A stretch of DNA of 64,000 nt. Origin: Staphylococcus rostri. Its GTDB lineage: Bacteria > Bacillota > Bacilli > Staphylococcales > Staphylococcaceae. The notes under the pieces were generated by a model. The model saw only the letters and a program-made list of their open reading frames with translations. It was not told the DNA's origin and made no database searches. The stretch lies in the NCBI RefSeq assembly GCF_002902145.1, contig NZ_PPRF01000040.1:1-64000 (forward strand), written 5' to 3'. A program made the position numbers and the translations under genes. Shown here piece by piece: positions 1-7,891 of the stretch. Within the stretch, counting starts at the first letter, position 1. The number at the start of each line of letters is the position of its first letter.

Positions 1-12
1 GTATATATGTTA

Positions 13-56
13 AAAAAGCCGTTAAAATTCATTTTAGAGAATTTTAACGGCTTTTT
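13..56. terminator. Bidirectional intrinsic terminator after yfhO
   Basis: Two 18-base arms at 13-30 and 39-56 are perfectly complementary around an 8-base loop. The outer A/T runs supply a U-tract on both strands. It begins two bases beyond the yfhO stop codon on the minus strand. Confidence 0.85.
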
Positions 57-57
57 C

Positions 58-2523
58 TTAGGGAATCTGAGTGCTTATGTCCCAGCCCCCTTTTAACACA
101 GGTCTTACTTTGCCATCTACTTCAGCCTTTAAGCCATCGCGATAGGGTATCGGTAATACGAGATACGCTTTTTTCTTAGGATTCATCTCTATTTGAAAGT
201 CGTGCTTTGTTTTGCTTACTTTCACCGGTACCACATTTCGAGCTGCTTGTTTAAGCGTTGTGTAATTCTCCCCATAAATGCCGTTGATTTTTAGACGATA
301 AGTCCCTTTGTCCAGTCTTAAATGCACGGTTTCTTTTACCGGCACACGAATAGTAATAGGTGTTACAAAACGTCTATATCTGTAATTTTGTGATACACGC
401 AGTTGCTGAAAATCATCTAAATCGATGTAGTGCGGTTGTTCTGGACGTAATAATTCGATATCCATTTCAAAGTAATAGTCTTTATATAGATTCGATAACG
501 TTTCAGGCATCGAAATATCTAAACCCGCATTTTCTTGAGTCACTTTAAGACGATCACCCTTGAATTTGGCGTGTCGCGGTTGTATTTCAGCATACTTAAT
601 CAGGTTTGGATTCGACTTGAATGTTGAATTTTCTTTAATACCATCTGCGACAACACCTTGAAGATACGCTTGTTCACGGTCTAAAGGCGTCTTTAAATCC
701 GCAGTATCATACACTTTAGAGGTCAAATGTGCAGCCGGATAATCAATTGTATTAAAACTACGAACCCAACTGTTTTCGTCATCTTTAATTTTCTCTCGCT
801 GTTTCATGCCATAAGGGCGCGTTGTGTCAGGTGTTGTTGAGATGCGATCTGTCACACCCCAAAGTGCATATAAATTCGCACGATTACCGAGTGAACGGTA
901 GGTGCTATTGCTATCTTGGCCTGTGTTTATTTGCATACGCTTGTCGTAGTAATCTAATATCGCACCGTCAAAAATACTCGAATAAAGAGACATACCATTA
1001 AAGTGATAGAGCAAACTCCAGTTTACAGTGTGGATTTCGCTTGTGTTGATAAAGTCAATACGTTCAACAGGCGATTGCTGTTTCGTAATCTTATCGAATG
1101 TTTTCTGCAATTTCGTACTGTAATAATAAGGCTTGCTGATCGTTTCAAGGTTAGGGACGTGTTTAACGATATGATTCGTATGATAATTCAACAACATCAC
1201 AAACTGCTGCATGATGAAAAGACAGACAACGAATTTCAGACACCATTGAGACATTGTGCGCTGACTAAAGATGAAGTACCCGACAATGCATAAGATGAAT
1301 GTGCTGAAAACCATCCACCACATACGTCCAGACGAAAAGAATACGGTCAGCAGAGCGAATGGCACTAGTGGTACTAAAGAAATTAAATAATGACGCCAGA
1401 ATAACTCGGCAAAATGTTGTAACCATAACGCAACGATAATACTTGATGAAAAAACTAATAAATAGCCCCAACGACGTTCAGGAAATGAAAAGCCATTGAA
1501 GATCGTATCCGTATAAGCTGTTAACGTTCCTATTAACAATATCCATGTAAGAATCGCGAAAAGGCGATAGTAATAGTGGCGATAAAGTTTAAACGAGCAG
1601 AGTGCCACTAATACGATAAATGAAATTGTAAAATAGTAGTTATTTGAAAAGATGTGGTTATAGTTCGTCACATCTATCAGTCTTGGGACATGAAATGTAT
1701 TAAGTTTTCGATCATTATTTAAAAAGGAATGGATACCTGTTAAAAAACCAAATGATGCCATACAAACACTGAGTAAAATTGCAGGACAGAGTAACCAAAG
1801 TTTTTTCCAGCGCATAACGATATCATCCGGATGTGTATCAATCATACGATAGACAAGATAAACAAACATTGCGATAGCTTCATAATAGCTGAAATAAAAA
1901 TTTGAAAATAACGTCAATGTAATCGCAAAAACAAATAAACCAATTTTACGCGTCTTGAAAAACCGTTCCATACCCCAAATGGAGAGAGGTAAATAAATTA
2001 AAACGTCTCCAAAAAAAGACCATAAAAAGTTAAAGAAATACAGGATTGTTGACGCACTATAAAGCAATGCACCTAGAAAACGATATGGGTTGTTAAGCTG
2101 AAACATTTTCAACATACCGTATATCGCTAAAAACGTAAGTGCACATTTGAAAAACGCAACGATCATTAGGTTAGCTGCCCAAAAATTAATTGTTGAAGGA
2201 TCGACAAGGCTGAATAATTCTAGAAGCTTAATACATAAGAAGTTGATATACATAATAGGAGAAGTCGTATAATAATATGAAAGATCTGAGAAGTAATCTC
2301 CACCGAGTCCAAGACCTATATCGTAGAAGGATGATAAGTTCGACAGGCGATTATATAAAAACAATTGAAAAGGTAGCAACTGTTTTATGCCATCATATCC
2401 ACCACAATAGATTGAACCATATTTGAAATAACGTTTAAAAACTGGAAAGTATACAAGAGTAGCAACAAAAAATGCAGCCCCAAACACTTTCGTCCATTTT
2501 AAGAATAAGTATGATTTTTTCAA
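58..2523 (-). CDS. yfhO: YfhO-family membrane protein (probable LTA glycosylation GT-C enzyme), 3' end possibly truncated
   Basis: The 821-residue product has about a dozen hydrophobic segments in its first ~450 residues and a large, probably extracytoplasmic, C-terminal half. This is the YfhO architecture. YfhO proteins of Firmicutes act with a CsbB-type glycosyltransferase and a GtcA-type flippase to decorate lipoteichoic acid (family knowledge). The gene precedes rbgA, on the opposite strand, as in S. aureus. The start is TTG at 2521-2523, with a purine-rich AAAGAGTG upstream. Near the end the family-like PYRDGLKAEVDGK segment is visible, but only about 16 residues follow. Relatives normally continue with more beta strands and a final membrane helix. 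The last ten codons (GGWDISTQIP) overlap the repeat motif GGGCTGGGACATAA. The C-terminus therefore looks replaced by repeat sequence, and activity is uncertain. Confidence 0.8.
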   Translation of the reverse strand: MKKSYLFLKWTKVFGAAFFVATLVYFPVFKRYFKYGSIYCGGYDGIKQLLPFQLFLYNRLSNLSSFYDIGLGLGGDYFSDLSYYYTTSPIMYINFLCIKLLELFSLVDPSTINFWAANLMIVAFFKCALTFLAIYGMLKMFQLNNPYRFLGALLYSASTILYFFNFLWSFFGDVLIYLPLSIWGMERFFKTRKIGLFVFAITLTLFSNFYFSYYEAIAMFVYLVYRMIDTHPDDIVMRWKKLWLLCPAILLSVCMASFGFLTGIHSFLNNDRKLNTFHVPRLIDVTNYNHIFSNNYYFTISFIVLVALCSFKLYRHYYYRLFAILTWILLIGTLTAYTDTIFNGFSFPERRWGYLLVFSSSIIVALWLQHFAELFWRHYLISLVPLVPFALLTVFFSSGRMWWMVFSTFILCIVGYFIFSQRTMSQWCLKFVVCLFIMQQFVMLLNYHTNHIVKHVPNLETISKPYYYSTKLQKTFDKITKQQSPVERIDFINTSEIHTVNWSLLYHFNGMSLYSSIFDGAILDYYDKRMQINTGQDSNSTYRSLGNRANLYALWGVTDRISTTPDTTRPYGMKQREKIKDDENSWVRSFNTIDYPAAHLTSKVYDTADLKTPLDREQAYLQGVVADGIKENSTFKSNPNLIKYAEIQPRHAKFKGDRLKVTQENAGLDISMPETLSNLYKDYYFEMDIELLRPEQPHYIDLDDFQQLRVSQNYRYRRFVTPITIRVPVKETVHLRLDKGTYRLKINGIYGENYTTLKQAARNVVPVKVSKTKHDFQIEMNPKKKAYLVLPIPYRDGLKAEVDGKVRPVLKGGWDISTQIP
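76..91 (-). repeat. TGGGACA-type staphylococcal intergenic repeat overlapping the yfhO 3' end
   Basis: Read on the minus strand, the bases GGGCTGGGACATAA match the left edge of a repeat that staphylococci carry downstream of many genes, usually just before an intrinsic hairpin. Here the same arrangement is inside the last codons of yfhO, followed by the hairpin at 13-56. Confidence 0.6.
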
Positions 2524-2873
2524 TGAGAGTCACTCTTTCATAATTCATTTGAAACGGAGATAAATTTTTATAATACGTCGTACATATAGTAGGGAGTGTC
2601 TCTATAGCAACGAACACTACTTACACAATCGTCAATTTATAGTTAAACAACGATCACCTAATCAAAGTAAAAACGCATATTAAATATAAAACAAAATCTA
2701 CTTTAAAATATATCATAAAATTTATCAGCACGTATAGTAAATGAGTAAAAAAGGCATATACTTTTTAATGTCATATTGTTAAAAATTGTATGCAAAGTTA
2801 GCAATTATCATTAAGAAAACGTGTGAGAGTATATCGAATGACTTATTTGTTTTTTGTCAAAATATCCCAAAAC
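2524..2873. other. Divergent intergenic region between yfhO and the P-type ATPase operon
   Basis: This AT-rich stretch separates two divergent genes. It should hold the yfhO promoter on the minus strand, but I could not single out a convincing -35/-10 pair. No open reading frame with coding character and no strong hairpin was seen before the FNR-type box at its right end. Confidence 0.5.
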
Positions 2874-2887
2874 TTGATACGTATCAA
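2874..2887. promoter_or_regulatory. Perfect FNR/FLP-type operator TTGATACGTATCAA
   Basis: TTGAT-N4-ATCAA is the consensus for FNR-like regulators whose recognition helix carries E..SR, and the regulator encoded at the end of this operon has that motif. The box is a perfect 14-base palindrome. Its centre is 2880.5. A plausible -10 hexamer TATCCT lies at 2910-2915, giving a start near 2922, so the box would be centred near -41.5. That is the classical class II activator position. The match is seen; activation is inferred. Confidence 0.8.
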
Positions 2888-2938
2888 TTCTTTATTGTTG
2901 TTTATTGGCTATCCTTAAAGTAACAAGGAGGTCATCAT

Positions 2939-4801
2939 ATGCAAAAGTTCATTTTAAAACATAAAAATCAGTTGCTCATTCTCGTGATATTGTTAGTGAT
3001 GTTTGCTTTTATTGTGCGATTCACTTTAGGTAGTGATCTTATTGTAGCTAGTATGCTATTCATCGCTTCAATCATGGGTGGTGCACCCATTTTTATTCAA
3101 GCACTACAAGCATTAAAAGTCCGTGTTATTAGCATTGATTTATTAGTGACCTTAGCCATTTTAGGTGCAATCAGTATTAGGAATTTTGAAGAATCAGCAG
3201 TCGTATCGCTATTGTTTTTATTAGGTGGCTATTTAGAACAACGTACTTTAAATAAGACACGTTCGGCGATACAAAATCTTGTAGACCTTGCCCCAGATAC
3301 CGCATTAAGACAGATAGAAAATGGTGAATTTGTGGAAGCGGATATTGATGAGATTGAGGTGTCAGATAAGATTTTAGTTAAAACTGGTATGCGTATACCC
3401 GTGGATGGTCATATTTACGCGGGACAAGGCACATTAAACGAGGCGAGTATTACTGGTGAATCGTTGCCAGTATCAAAAGCGGTTGGTAAAGATGTTTACG
3501 CTGGCACAATTTTAGAGGATGGCGTGTTGTATATCGAAACTGAACGTGTTGGAGAAGAGACGACGTTCGGAAAAATTATTGAGCTCGTTGAAGAAGCACA
3601 AGATGCTAAGTCACAGGCAGAACGTTTCATTGATCAATTTGCCAAATATTATACGCCCTTCGTCTTAATACTTGCGGTTATCGTTTGGATGCTCACGACA
3701 AGTATAGAACTCGCAGTCACCATTCTCGTATTAGGTTGTCCGGGAGCGCTTGTTATCGGTGTGCCAGTATCCAATGTCGCAGGATTAGGAAATGGTGCGA
3801 AAAATGGTGTGCTGTTAAAAGGCAGCGAAGTCGTTCAGCAATTAAGTCATATTGATACGCTGTTATTTGATAAAACGGGCACTTTAACATATGGAAAGCC
3901 TGAGGTTAATGAGACACTATTTTATCAAGAAAACAAGCAAGACATTATCGATTATTTAGTAAGTGTTGAGGCATCATCGGATCATCCATTAGCACAGGCA
4001 ATTATGCAATACTATCCGTCAGCTGAAAAACGTAAAGTATCGGATGTGTCAGTTGTAAAAGGTGGGGGAATGACTGCGCAAATTGAGAAACATCACGTAA
4101 TCGTTGGCAATGTTCAAATGATGCGACAACATGATGTGACTTTTACTGATGCCATGACATTAGATATTCAACGACTTGAAAATGCAGGCCATTCACTTGT
4201 CATCATTGCCATTGATGGTTATGTGGCACTTATTAATGGTATTCGCGATAAGGTAAGAGAAGGATTAGAGCAAGATTTGAAAAAAATACAGCGCTTAGGT
4301 GCTCAAAATTTAATTGTACTTTCAGGAGATAATCAAGGAACGGTTGATCAAGTTGTTCAAGAATTAAATTTATCAGAAGGGCATGGCAATATGTTGCCTG
4401 AAGATAAAGCAGCATTTGTTGAAAAACGACAAGCGAATGGGGAGACGGTTGCCTTTATTGGTGATGGTATTAACGATAGTCCATCACTGGCTTTAGCAGA
4501 CATCGGTATTGCAATGGGCTCGGGCACAGACGTTGCAATTGAAACATCTAATGTAGTGTTAATGAATGATGATTTCCGACGCTTACCACATGCACTCGGC
4601 TTAGCTAAGGCGATCAGAAGTAATATGATACAAAATATTGTCATTGCGCTGTTAGTTGTATGTGTATTGCTGTTAAGTCTAATTTTCAGTAATTGGATGA
4701 ATATGGCGATTGGTATGTTTGTACATGAAGTGAGTATTCTCGTTGTAATTCTAAATGGTATGCGGTTATTACGTTATCATCCAGAAAAATCAAAATCTTG
4801 A
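2939..4801 (+). CDS. Heavy-metal-type P-type ATPase with Cys-Pro-Gly membrane motif
   Basis: The 620-residue P1B-type ATPase has the TGES actuator loop (172-175), the DKTGTLT phosphorylation site (D311), an SDHP nucleotide-domain motif and a GDGINDSP hinge. It starts directly with membrane helices and has no HMA domain; a separate HMA protein is encoded next. The membrane motif is GCPGAL (C267-P268-G269) where Cu and Zn/Cd pumps have CPC and Co/Fe-type pumps have SPC. The transported ion therefore cannot be assigned from the motif. ATG at 2939 follows AAGGAGG at 2925-2931. It is the first gene of a four-gene unit (ATPase, HMA protein, Ric-like, FNR-like) behind a perfect FNR-type box. Automatic annotation would call it a copper or cadmium ATPase; I would not go beyond metal pump. 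Confidence 0.88.
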   Translation: MQKFILKHKNQLLILVILLVMFAFIVRFTLGSDLIVASMLFIASIMGGAPIFIQALQALKVRVISIDLLVTLAILGAISIRNFEESAVVSLLFLLGGYLEQRTLNKTRSAIQNLVDLAPDTALRQIENGEFVEADIDEIEVSDKILVKTGMRIPVDGHIYAGQGTLNEASITGESLPVSKAVGKDVYAGTILEDGVLYIETERVGEETTFGKIIELVEEAQDAKSQAERFIDQFAKYYTPFVLILAVIVWMLTTSIELAVTILVLGCPGALVIGVPVSNVAGLGNGAKNGVLLKGSEVVQQLSHIDTLLFDKTGTLTYGKPEVNETLFYQENKQDIIDYLVSVEASSDHPLAQAIMQYYPSAEKRKVSDVSVVKGGGMTAQIEKHHVIVGNVQMMRQHDVTFTDAMTLDIQRLENAGHSLVIIAIDGYVALINGIRDKVREGLEQDLKKIQRLGAQNLIVLSGDNQGTVDQVVQELNLSEGHGNMLPEDKAAFVEKRQANGETVAFIGDGINDSPSLALADIGIAMGSGTDVAIETSNVVLMNDDFRRLPHALGLAKAIRSNMIQNIVIALLVVCVLLLSLIFSNWMNMAIGMFVHEVSILVVILNGMRLLRYHPEKSKS

Positions 4802-4870
4802 TAGAAATCAATTCGTCTTTGTGCACTGACTGTTAAGATTGAAATAACAAGAAGAAAAGGGGTTTTGAAG

Positions 4871-5098
4871 ATGAAACAAGCTATTTTAAAATTAGAAACA
4901 TTGACGTGTCCAAGTTGTATGCAAAAGATTGAATCAGCACTTAAACGACTTGATGGTGTTGAATCAGAAAGTGTCAAAGTTTTATTTAATGCGAGTAAGG
5001 CGAAAGCAAATTTTGATCCAGCACAAGTAACATTAGGAGAAGTTGTTACAGCCGTAGAGTCAGTAGGTTATACTGTTTTGAAATCAAGTGAAAAGTAG
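4871..5098 (+). CDS. Small HMA-fold metallochaperone-like protein (CPSC motif)
   Basis: The 75-residue protein has the beta-alpha-beta-beta-alpha-beta pattern of CopZ/HMA domains. The metal loop reads TLTCPSC (C13, C16) in place of the usual GMxCxxC. The ATG at 4871 is preferred to the in-frame TTG at 4865 because AAAAGGGG at 4855-4862 is then eight bases away. It lies between the ATPase, which lacks its own HMA domain, and a Ric-like protein. It is probably the detached metal-binding domain or chaperone for that pump. The metal is unknown. Confidence 0.82.
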   Translation: MKQAILKLETLTCPSCMQKIESALKRLDGVESESVKVLFNASKAKANFDPAQVTLGEVVTAVESVGYTVLKSSEK

Positions 5099-5110
5099 GA
5101 GTGGTTATTG

Positions 5111-5380
5111 ATGAAAGCATTTTTAGAGGCCAATCGTGAAACTTTAGATTTATACACAAATGCAATTACGAAAGCGCATGGTCAAAATCATCCAGAGGTT
5201 TTTGAAGTGAGAAAGTTATATTTGGCTATGCAACATAAAATGGATAATGGTAATTGGGAGATGCAAGATGAGTTAGAACAATTAGCAGCGATTACCAACA
5301 ATTTTGTAATTCCTAGTGATGCGTGTGAGACGCTAACGCAAACATATCAAATGTTTCAGAAATTGAATGAATTACGTTAG
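5111..5380 (+). CDS. Shortened ScdA/Ric-like (hemerythrin-related) protein
   Basis: The 89-residue protein matches two parts of the ScdA/Ric iron-sulfur cluster repair family as I remember it: the AHGQNHPEV segment near residue 21, like the family's VHGxNHP, and a C-terminal PSDACETLTQTYQ segment, like the family's EACGTWRLVYQ. It lacks the N-terminal CC-containing domain, the first HEPLR-type helix and the final H..H.EN helix, so it cannot form the full di-iron site of ScdA. The start is ATG 5111 behind AGGAG at 5097-5101. It follows the HMA gene after 12 bases and precedes the FNR-like regulator. It could be a metal- or NO-sensing partner. The function is unknown and the relationship is by eye. 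Confidence 0.6.
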   Translation: MKAFLEANRETLDLYTNAITKAHGQNHPEVFEVRKLYLAMQHKMDNGNWEMQDELEQLAAITNNFVIPSDACETLTQTYQMFQKLNELR

Positions 5381-5416
5381 ACTTGTCATAACACAGCTTT
5401 GTAATGGAGGGGTTCT

Positions 5417-6070
5417 ATGGATAAACATTTATGCGTGTCGTTGGTGCCATTATTTAATCAGCTTGAACAACAAGATTTAGAGAAAATTAACGCATATGCT
5501 AAGGTTTCACATTTTCAAAAAGGCGATATTATTTTTCAACCGGGTGATGCCGAATTGTATATTGTTGCAAATGGTTATATGAAGGTCTATCAATTGTCGA
5601 ATAACGGTAAGGAACAATTGTTACGTGTTGTAGAACCCGGTAGTTACGAAGGTGAAAGCCAATTGTTTGGCGTCACAAATGATACACTATTTGGCGAAGC
5701 ACTTGGTAAGGTGGAAGTTTGTACTATTAGTCAACGAGATTTTAATCATATTTTGACGGAACATCCGCAACTTACTCGAAAATTGTTAGAAATTAATATG
5801 AAAAAAGTTCTTCAATTAGAACAACAAGCACAATTTCTGTCCATGGAAAAAGTAGAAGAACGGCTAGTTACGTATTTGTTAGATTTAAAAATTGCGGAAA
5901 ATAGCTTAACAGTTACGTTACCAATGTCGATGAAAGATTTAGCGACTTTTTTAGGAACAACACCAGAAACGTTATCACGTAAATTAAAGTTTTTAGAAGC
6001 ACAAGGTTTTATTGAAAGAAAAGGGCGAAAAATTAAAATTATAGATGCGTCAGCTTTAGCGAATATATAA
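5417..6070 (+). CDS. flp: FNR-like transcriptional regulator of the FLP type (Crp/Fnr family)
   Basis: The 217-residue protein has an N-terminal cyclic-nucleotide-type beta barrel (about 15-125), a long dimer helix (about 130-150) and a C-terminal winged helix with recognition segment TTPETLSRKL. The E..SR pattern there is that of FNR and predicts TTGAT-N4-ATCAA, which is present upstream of the operon. It has only two cysteines, C6 and C102, instead of the FNR [4Fe-4S] set. This resembles FLP of Lactobacillus casei, for which a reversible intramolecular disulfide between an N-terminal and a mid-barrel cysteine was described (from memory). RBS GGAGGGG precedes ATG 5417. It probably autoregulates its operon in response to redox state (inferred). 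Confidence 0.85.
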   Translation: MDKHLCVSLVPLFNQLEQQDLEKINAYAKVSHFQKGDIIFQPGDAELYIVANGYMKVYQLSNNGKEQLLRVVEPGSYEGESQLFGVTNDTLFGEALGKVEVCTISQRDFNHILTEHPQLTRKLLEINMKKVLQLEQQAQFLSMEKVEERLVTYLLDLKIAENSLTVTLPMSMKDLATFLGTTPETLSRKLKFLEAQGFIERKGRKIKIIDASALANI

Positions 6071-6078
6071 CGATTATT

Positions 6079-6126
6079 AAAGGTATCATAGCAGTGAATC
6101 ATAAGTGCTGATCATGATGCCTTTTC
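6079..6126 (+). terminator. Terminator after the FLP operon
   Basis: AAAGGTATCAT (6079-6089) pairs with ATGATGCCTTT (6114-6124) through one G-U pair, with further pairing inside, and is followed by TTTT. Confidence 0.6.
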
Positions 6127-6147
6127 GTTATGATAAAAGTAAAAAAG

Positions 6148-6182
6148 TTGACTTAAAGTTCACTTCAACTAGTAAACTAAGT
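6148..6182 (+). promoter_or_regulatory. Promoter/operator region of the flavodoxin-like reductase
   Basis: A -35-like TTGACT (6148-6153) is followed by an imperfect dyad: AGTTCAC at 6157-6163 against GTAAACT at 6172-6178, extended outward by ACTTA and TAAGT. A dyad lying between the promoter elements suggests a repressor such as an HxlR or MarR protein. No regulator gene is adjacent. Confidence 0.4.
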
Positions 6183-6208
6183 TATATCAATTAGAAGGAG
6201 AAAATAAA

Positions 6209-6721
6209 ATGAAAACAACTATTTTTTTATTCCACCCAGATATCAAAACATCACGTGTTAATCGCGCATTGGCGTCAGCAGCTGAAAAAGCTGGCATTGA
6301 AGTCCGAAATTTATACACCCTCTATCCAGATTGGAAAATTGATGTGACACAGGAACAAAATGTGCTTAAGGATGTTGATCGAATTGTATTTCAGTTTCCA
6401 ATGTATTGGTATTCAACGCCTTCATTAATGAAAGAATGGTTAGACCAAGTTCTAGCGTATGGTTGGGCTTATGGATCGAACGGGAATGCGTTACAAGGTA
6501 AGAAAGTAATACTCGCCTTGTCACAAGGTGCAGCGGCTGAAGCTTATACAAAAGATGGGCGTTATGAAGTTACAACTGAAGAACTGTTAAAACCACTTGA
6601 GGCAATGAAATATCTGACAGGTCTTGAATTCGAGGAACCATTTGTTGTATCAGGTACGATGAACTTAACAGAAAGTGAATTGAAAAAAGCAGCGCATGAT
6701 TATGTATCACGATTACAATAA
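6209..6721 (+). CDS. NAD(P)H:quinone oxidoreductase, flavodoxin-like fold (KefF/MdaB/YwrO type)
   Basis: The 170-residue protein fits the Flavodoxin_2 family. It has an N-terminal beta strand with a short FMN phosphate loop (FHPDIKTSRVNRAL), the family signature QFPMYWYSTPSLMKEWLDQV near residues 58-77, and the segment LALSQGAAAEAY. Members are soluble flavoenzymes that reduce quinones or electrophiles with two electrons. RBS AGAAGGAG precedes ATG 6209. It has its own promoter and follows the FLP operon terminator, so it is a separate unit, though its redox role suits the neighbourhood. The substrate is unknown. Confidence 0.85.
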   Translation: MKTTIFLFHPDIKTSRVNRALASAAEKAGIEVRNLYTLYPDWKIDVTQEQNVLKDVDRIVFQFPMYWYSTPSLMKEWLDQVLAYGWAYGSNGNALQGKKVILALSQGAAAEAYTKDGRYEVTTEELLKPLEAMKYLTGLEFEEPFVVSGTMNLTESELKKAAHDYVSRLQ

Positions 6722-6788
6722 AAATAACGGTAGATAGTCATACGGTTGTGATGAAAATTTTAACCGTTTAAGCGTTATTGTATAAATT

Positions 6789-6847
6789 AAAAAAACGACT
6801 ACAGCATTCATAGCAAAACAATTATGAGTGGTTTGTAGTCGTTTTTT
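6789..6847 (+). terminator. Intrinsic terminator after the quinone reductase
   Basis: AAAAAACGACTACA (6790-6803) is perfectly complementary to TGTAGTCGTTTTTT (6834-6847), giving a long stem ending in a T-run. Confidence 0.85.
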
Positions 6848-6964
6848 AGGCTGTTCAGCCATTTTATTGATTTTGAGGCAGGTGTATTTTTCAAAATCAA
6901 GGTCATAAATTGTCACAAACTGTATAAGTAGAGAAACACGTCAGTTCAATCCATAAAATCATGT

Positions 6965-6970
6965 TATAAT
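6965..6970 (+). promoter_or_regulatory. -10 element (TATAAT) for rbgA-rnhB
   Basis: A consensus TATAAT lies 36 bases before the rbgA start. No good -35 hexamer is found at 16-18 bases, so only the -10 is called. The rest of the 285-base gap shows only the upstream terminator. Confidence 0.5.
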
Positions 6971-7006
6971 GTAAGGCAGTAATTTGTCTTACAGAAAGGA
7001 AAGAAT

Positions 7007-7891
7007 ATGATGGCAACGATACAATGGTTCCCTGGACATATGGCAAAAGCCAGACGAGAAGTAACTGAACAACTAAAAAAGGTTGATGTTGTATTTGAAC
7101 TTGTGGATGCACGTATTCCATACAGTTCACGTAATCCAATGATTGATGAAGTCATTCAACAAAAGCCACGTGTTGTAATTTTTAATAAAAAAGATATGGC
7201 GAACGATAAAGAAATGGCAAAATGGTATGCGTTTTTTAAAGAAAAAGGCGCGATTCCTGTGGCAGTAGATGCCAAGCACGGTAAAGGCTTAAAAAGTGTT
7301 GAAGCGGCTGCGATTGAAGTGACGAAAGAAAAGTTTGAACGTGAAAAGGCAAAAGGGCTTAAACCACGTGCAATTCGTGCGATGATTGTAGGTATTCCAA
7401 ACGTTGGTAAATCAACGCTAATTAATAAGCTGGCGAACCGTTCTATTGCGCAAACAGGTAACAAGCCGGGTGTAACCAAACAACAACAGTGGATTAAGGT
7501 TGGTAAATCACTCCAATTACTTGATACACCGGGGATTTTATGGCCGAAGTTTGAAGATCAACAGGTCGGTATTAAGTTGAGCTTAACAGGCGCGATAAAA
7601 GATAGCATCGTGCATTTAGATGAAGTTGCAATTTATGGCTTAACATTCTTAATTGAACACGACTATGACAATCTCATTCGCCATTACAAAATTGATGTGC
7701 CACAAGATGCAGAAAACCTAGAATGGTTCGATGCGATTGGGCGTAAAAGAGGCTTATTACAGCGTGGAAATGAAGTCGATTATGAAGCGGTGATTGAGTT
7801 GATTATTAACGATATCCGTAATGCTAAAATCGGTGCGTATTGTTTCGATCTTTATGACGCGATGCAGGATGAACATGATGACAACGCATAA
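7007..7891 (+). CDS. rbgA: Ribosome biogenesis GTPase RbgA (YlqF)
   Basis: RbgA is needed for late assembly of the 50S subunit, including uL16 incorporation. The 294-residue protein is a circularly permuted GTPase: NKKD (G4, residues 60-63) comes before the P-loop GIPNVGKST (129-137) and DTPG (about 177). The N-terminal [11 protein letters not shown] is diagnostic. Two adjacent ATG codons (7007, 7010) both fit the GAAAGGAAAG ribosome site, so the exact start is open by one codon. It overlaps rnhB by about 15 bases, so the two are translationally linked. Confidence 0.95.
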   Translation: MMATIQWFPGHMAKARREVTEQLKKVDVVFELVDARIPYSSRNPMIDEVIQQKPRVVIFNKKDMANDKEMAKWYAFFKEKGAIPVAVDAKHGKGLKSVEAAAIEVTKEKFEREKAKGLKPRAIRAMIVGIPNVGKSTLINKLANRSIAQTGNKPGVTKQQQWIKVGKSLQLLDTPGILWPKFEDQQVGIKLSLTGAIKDSIVHLDEVAIYGLTFLIEHDYDNLIRHYKIDVPQDAENLEWFDAIGRKRGLLQRGNEVDYEAVIELIINDIRNAKIGAYCFDLYDAMQDEHDDNA

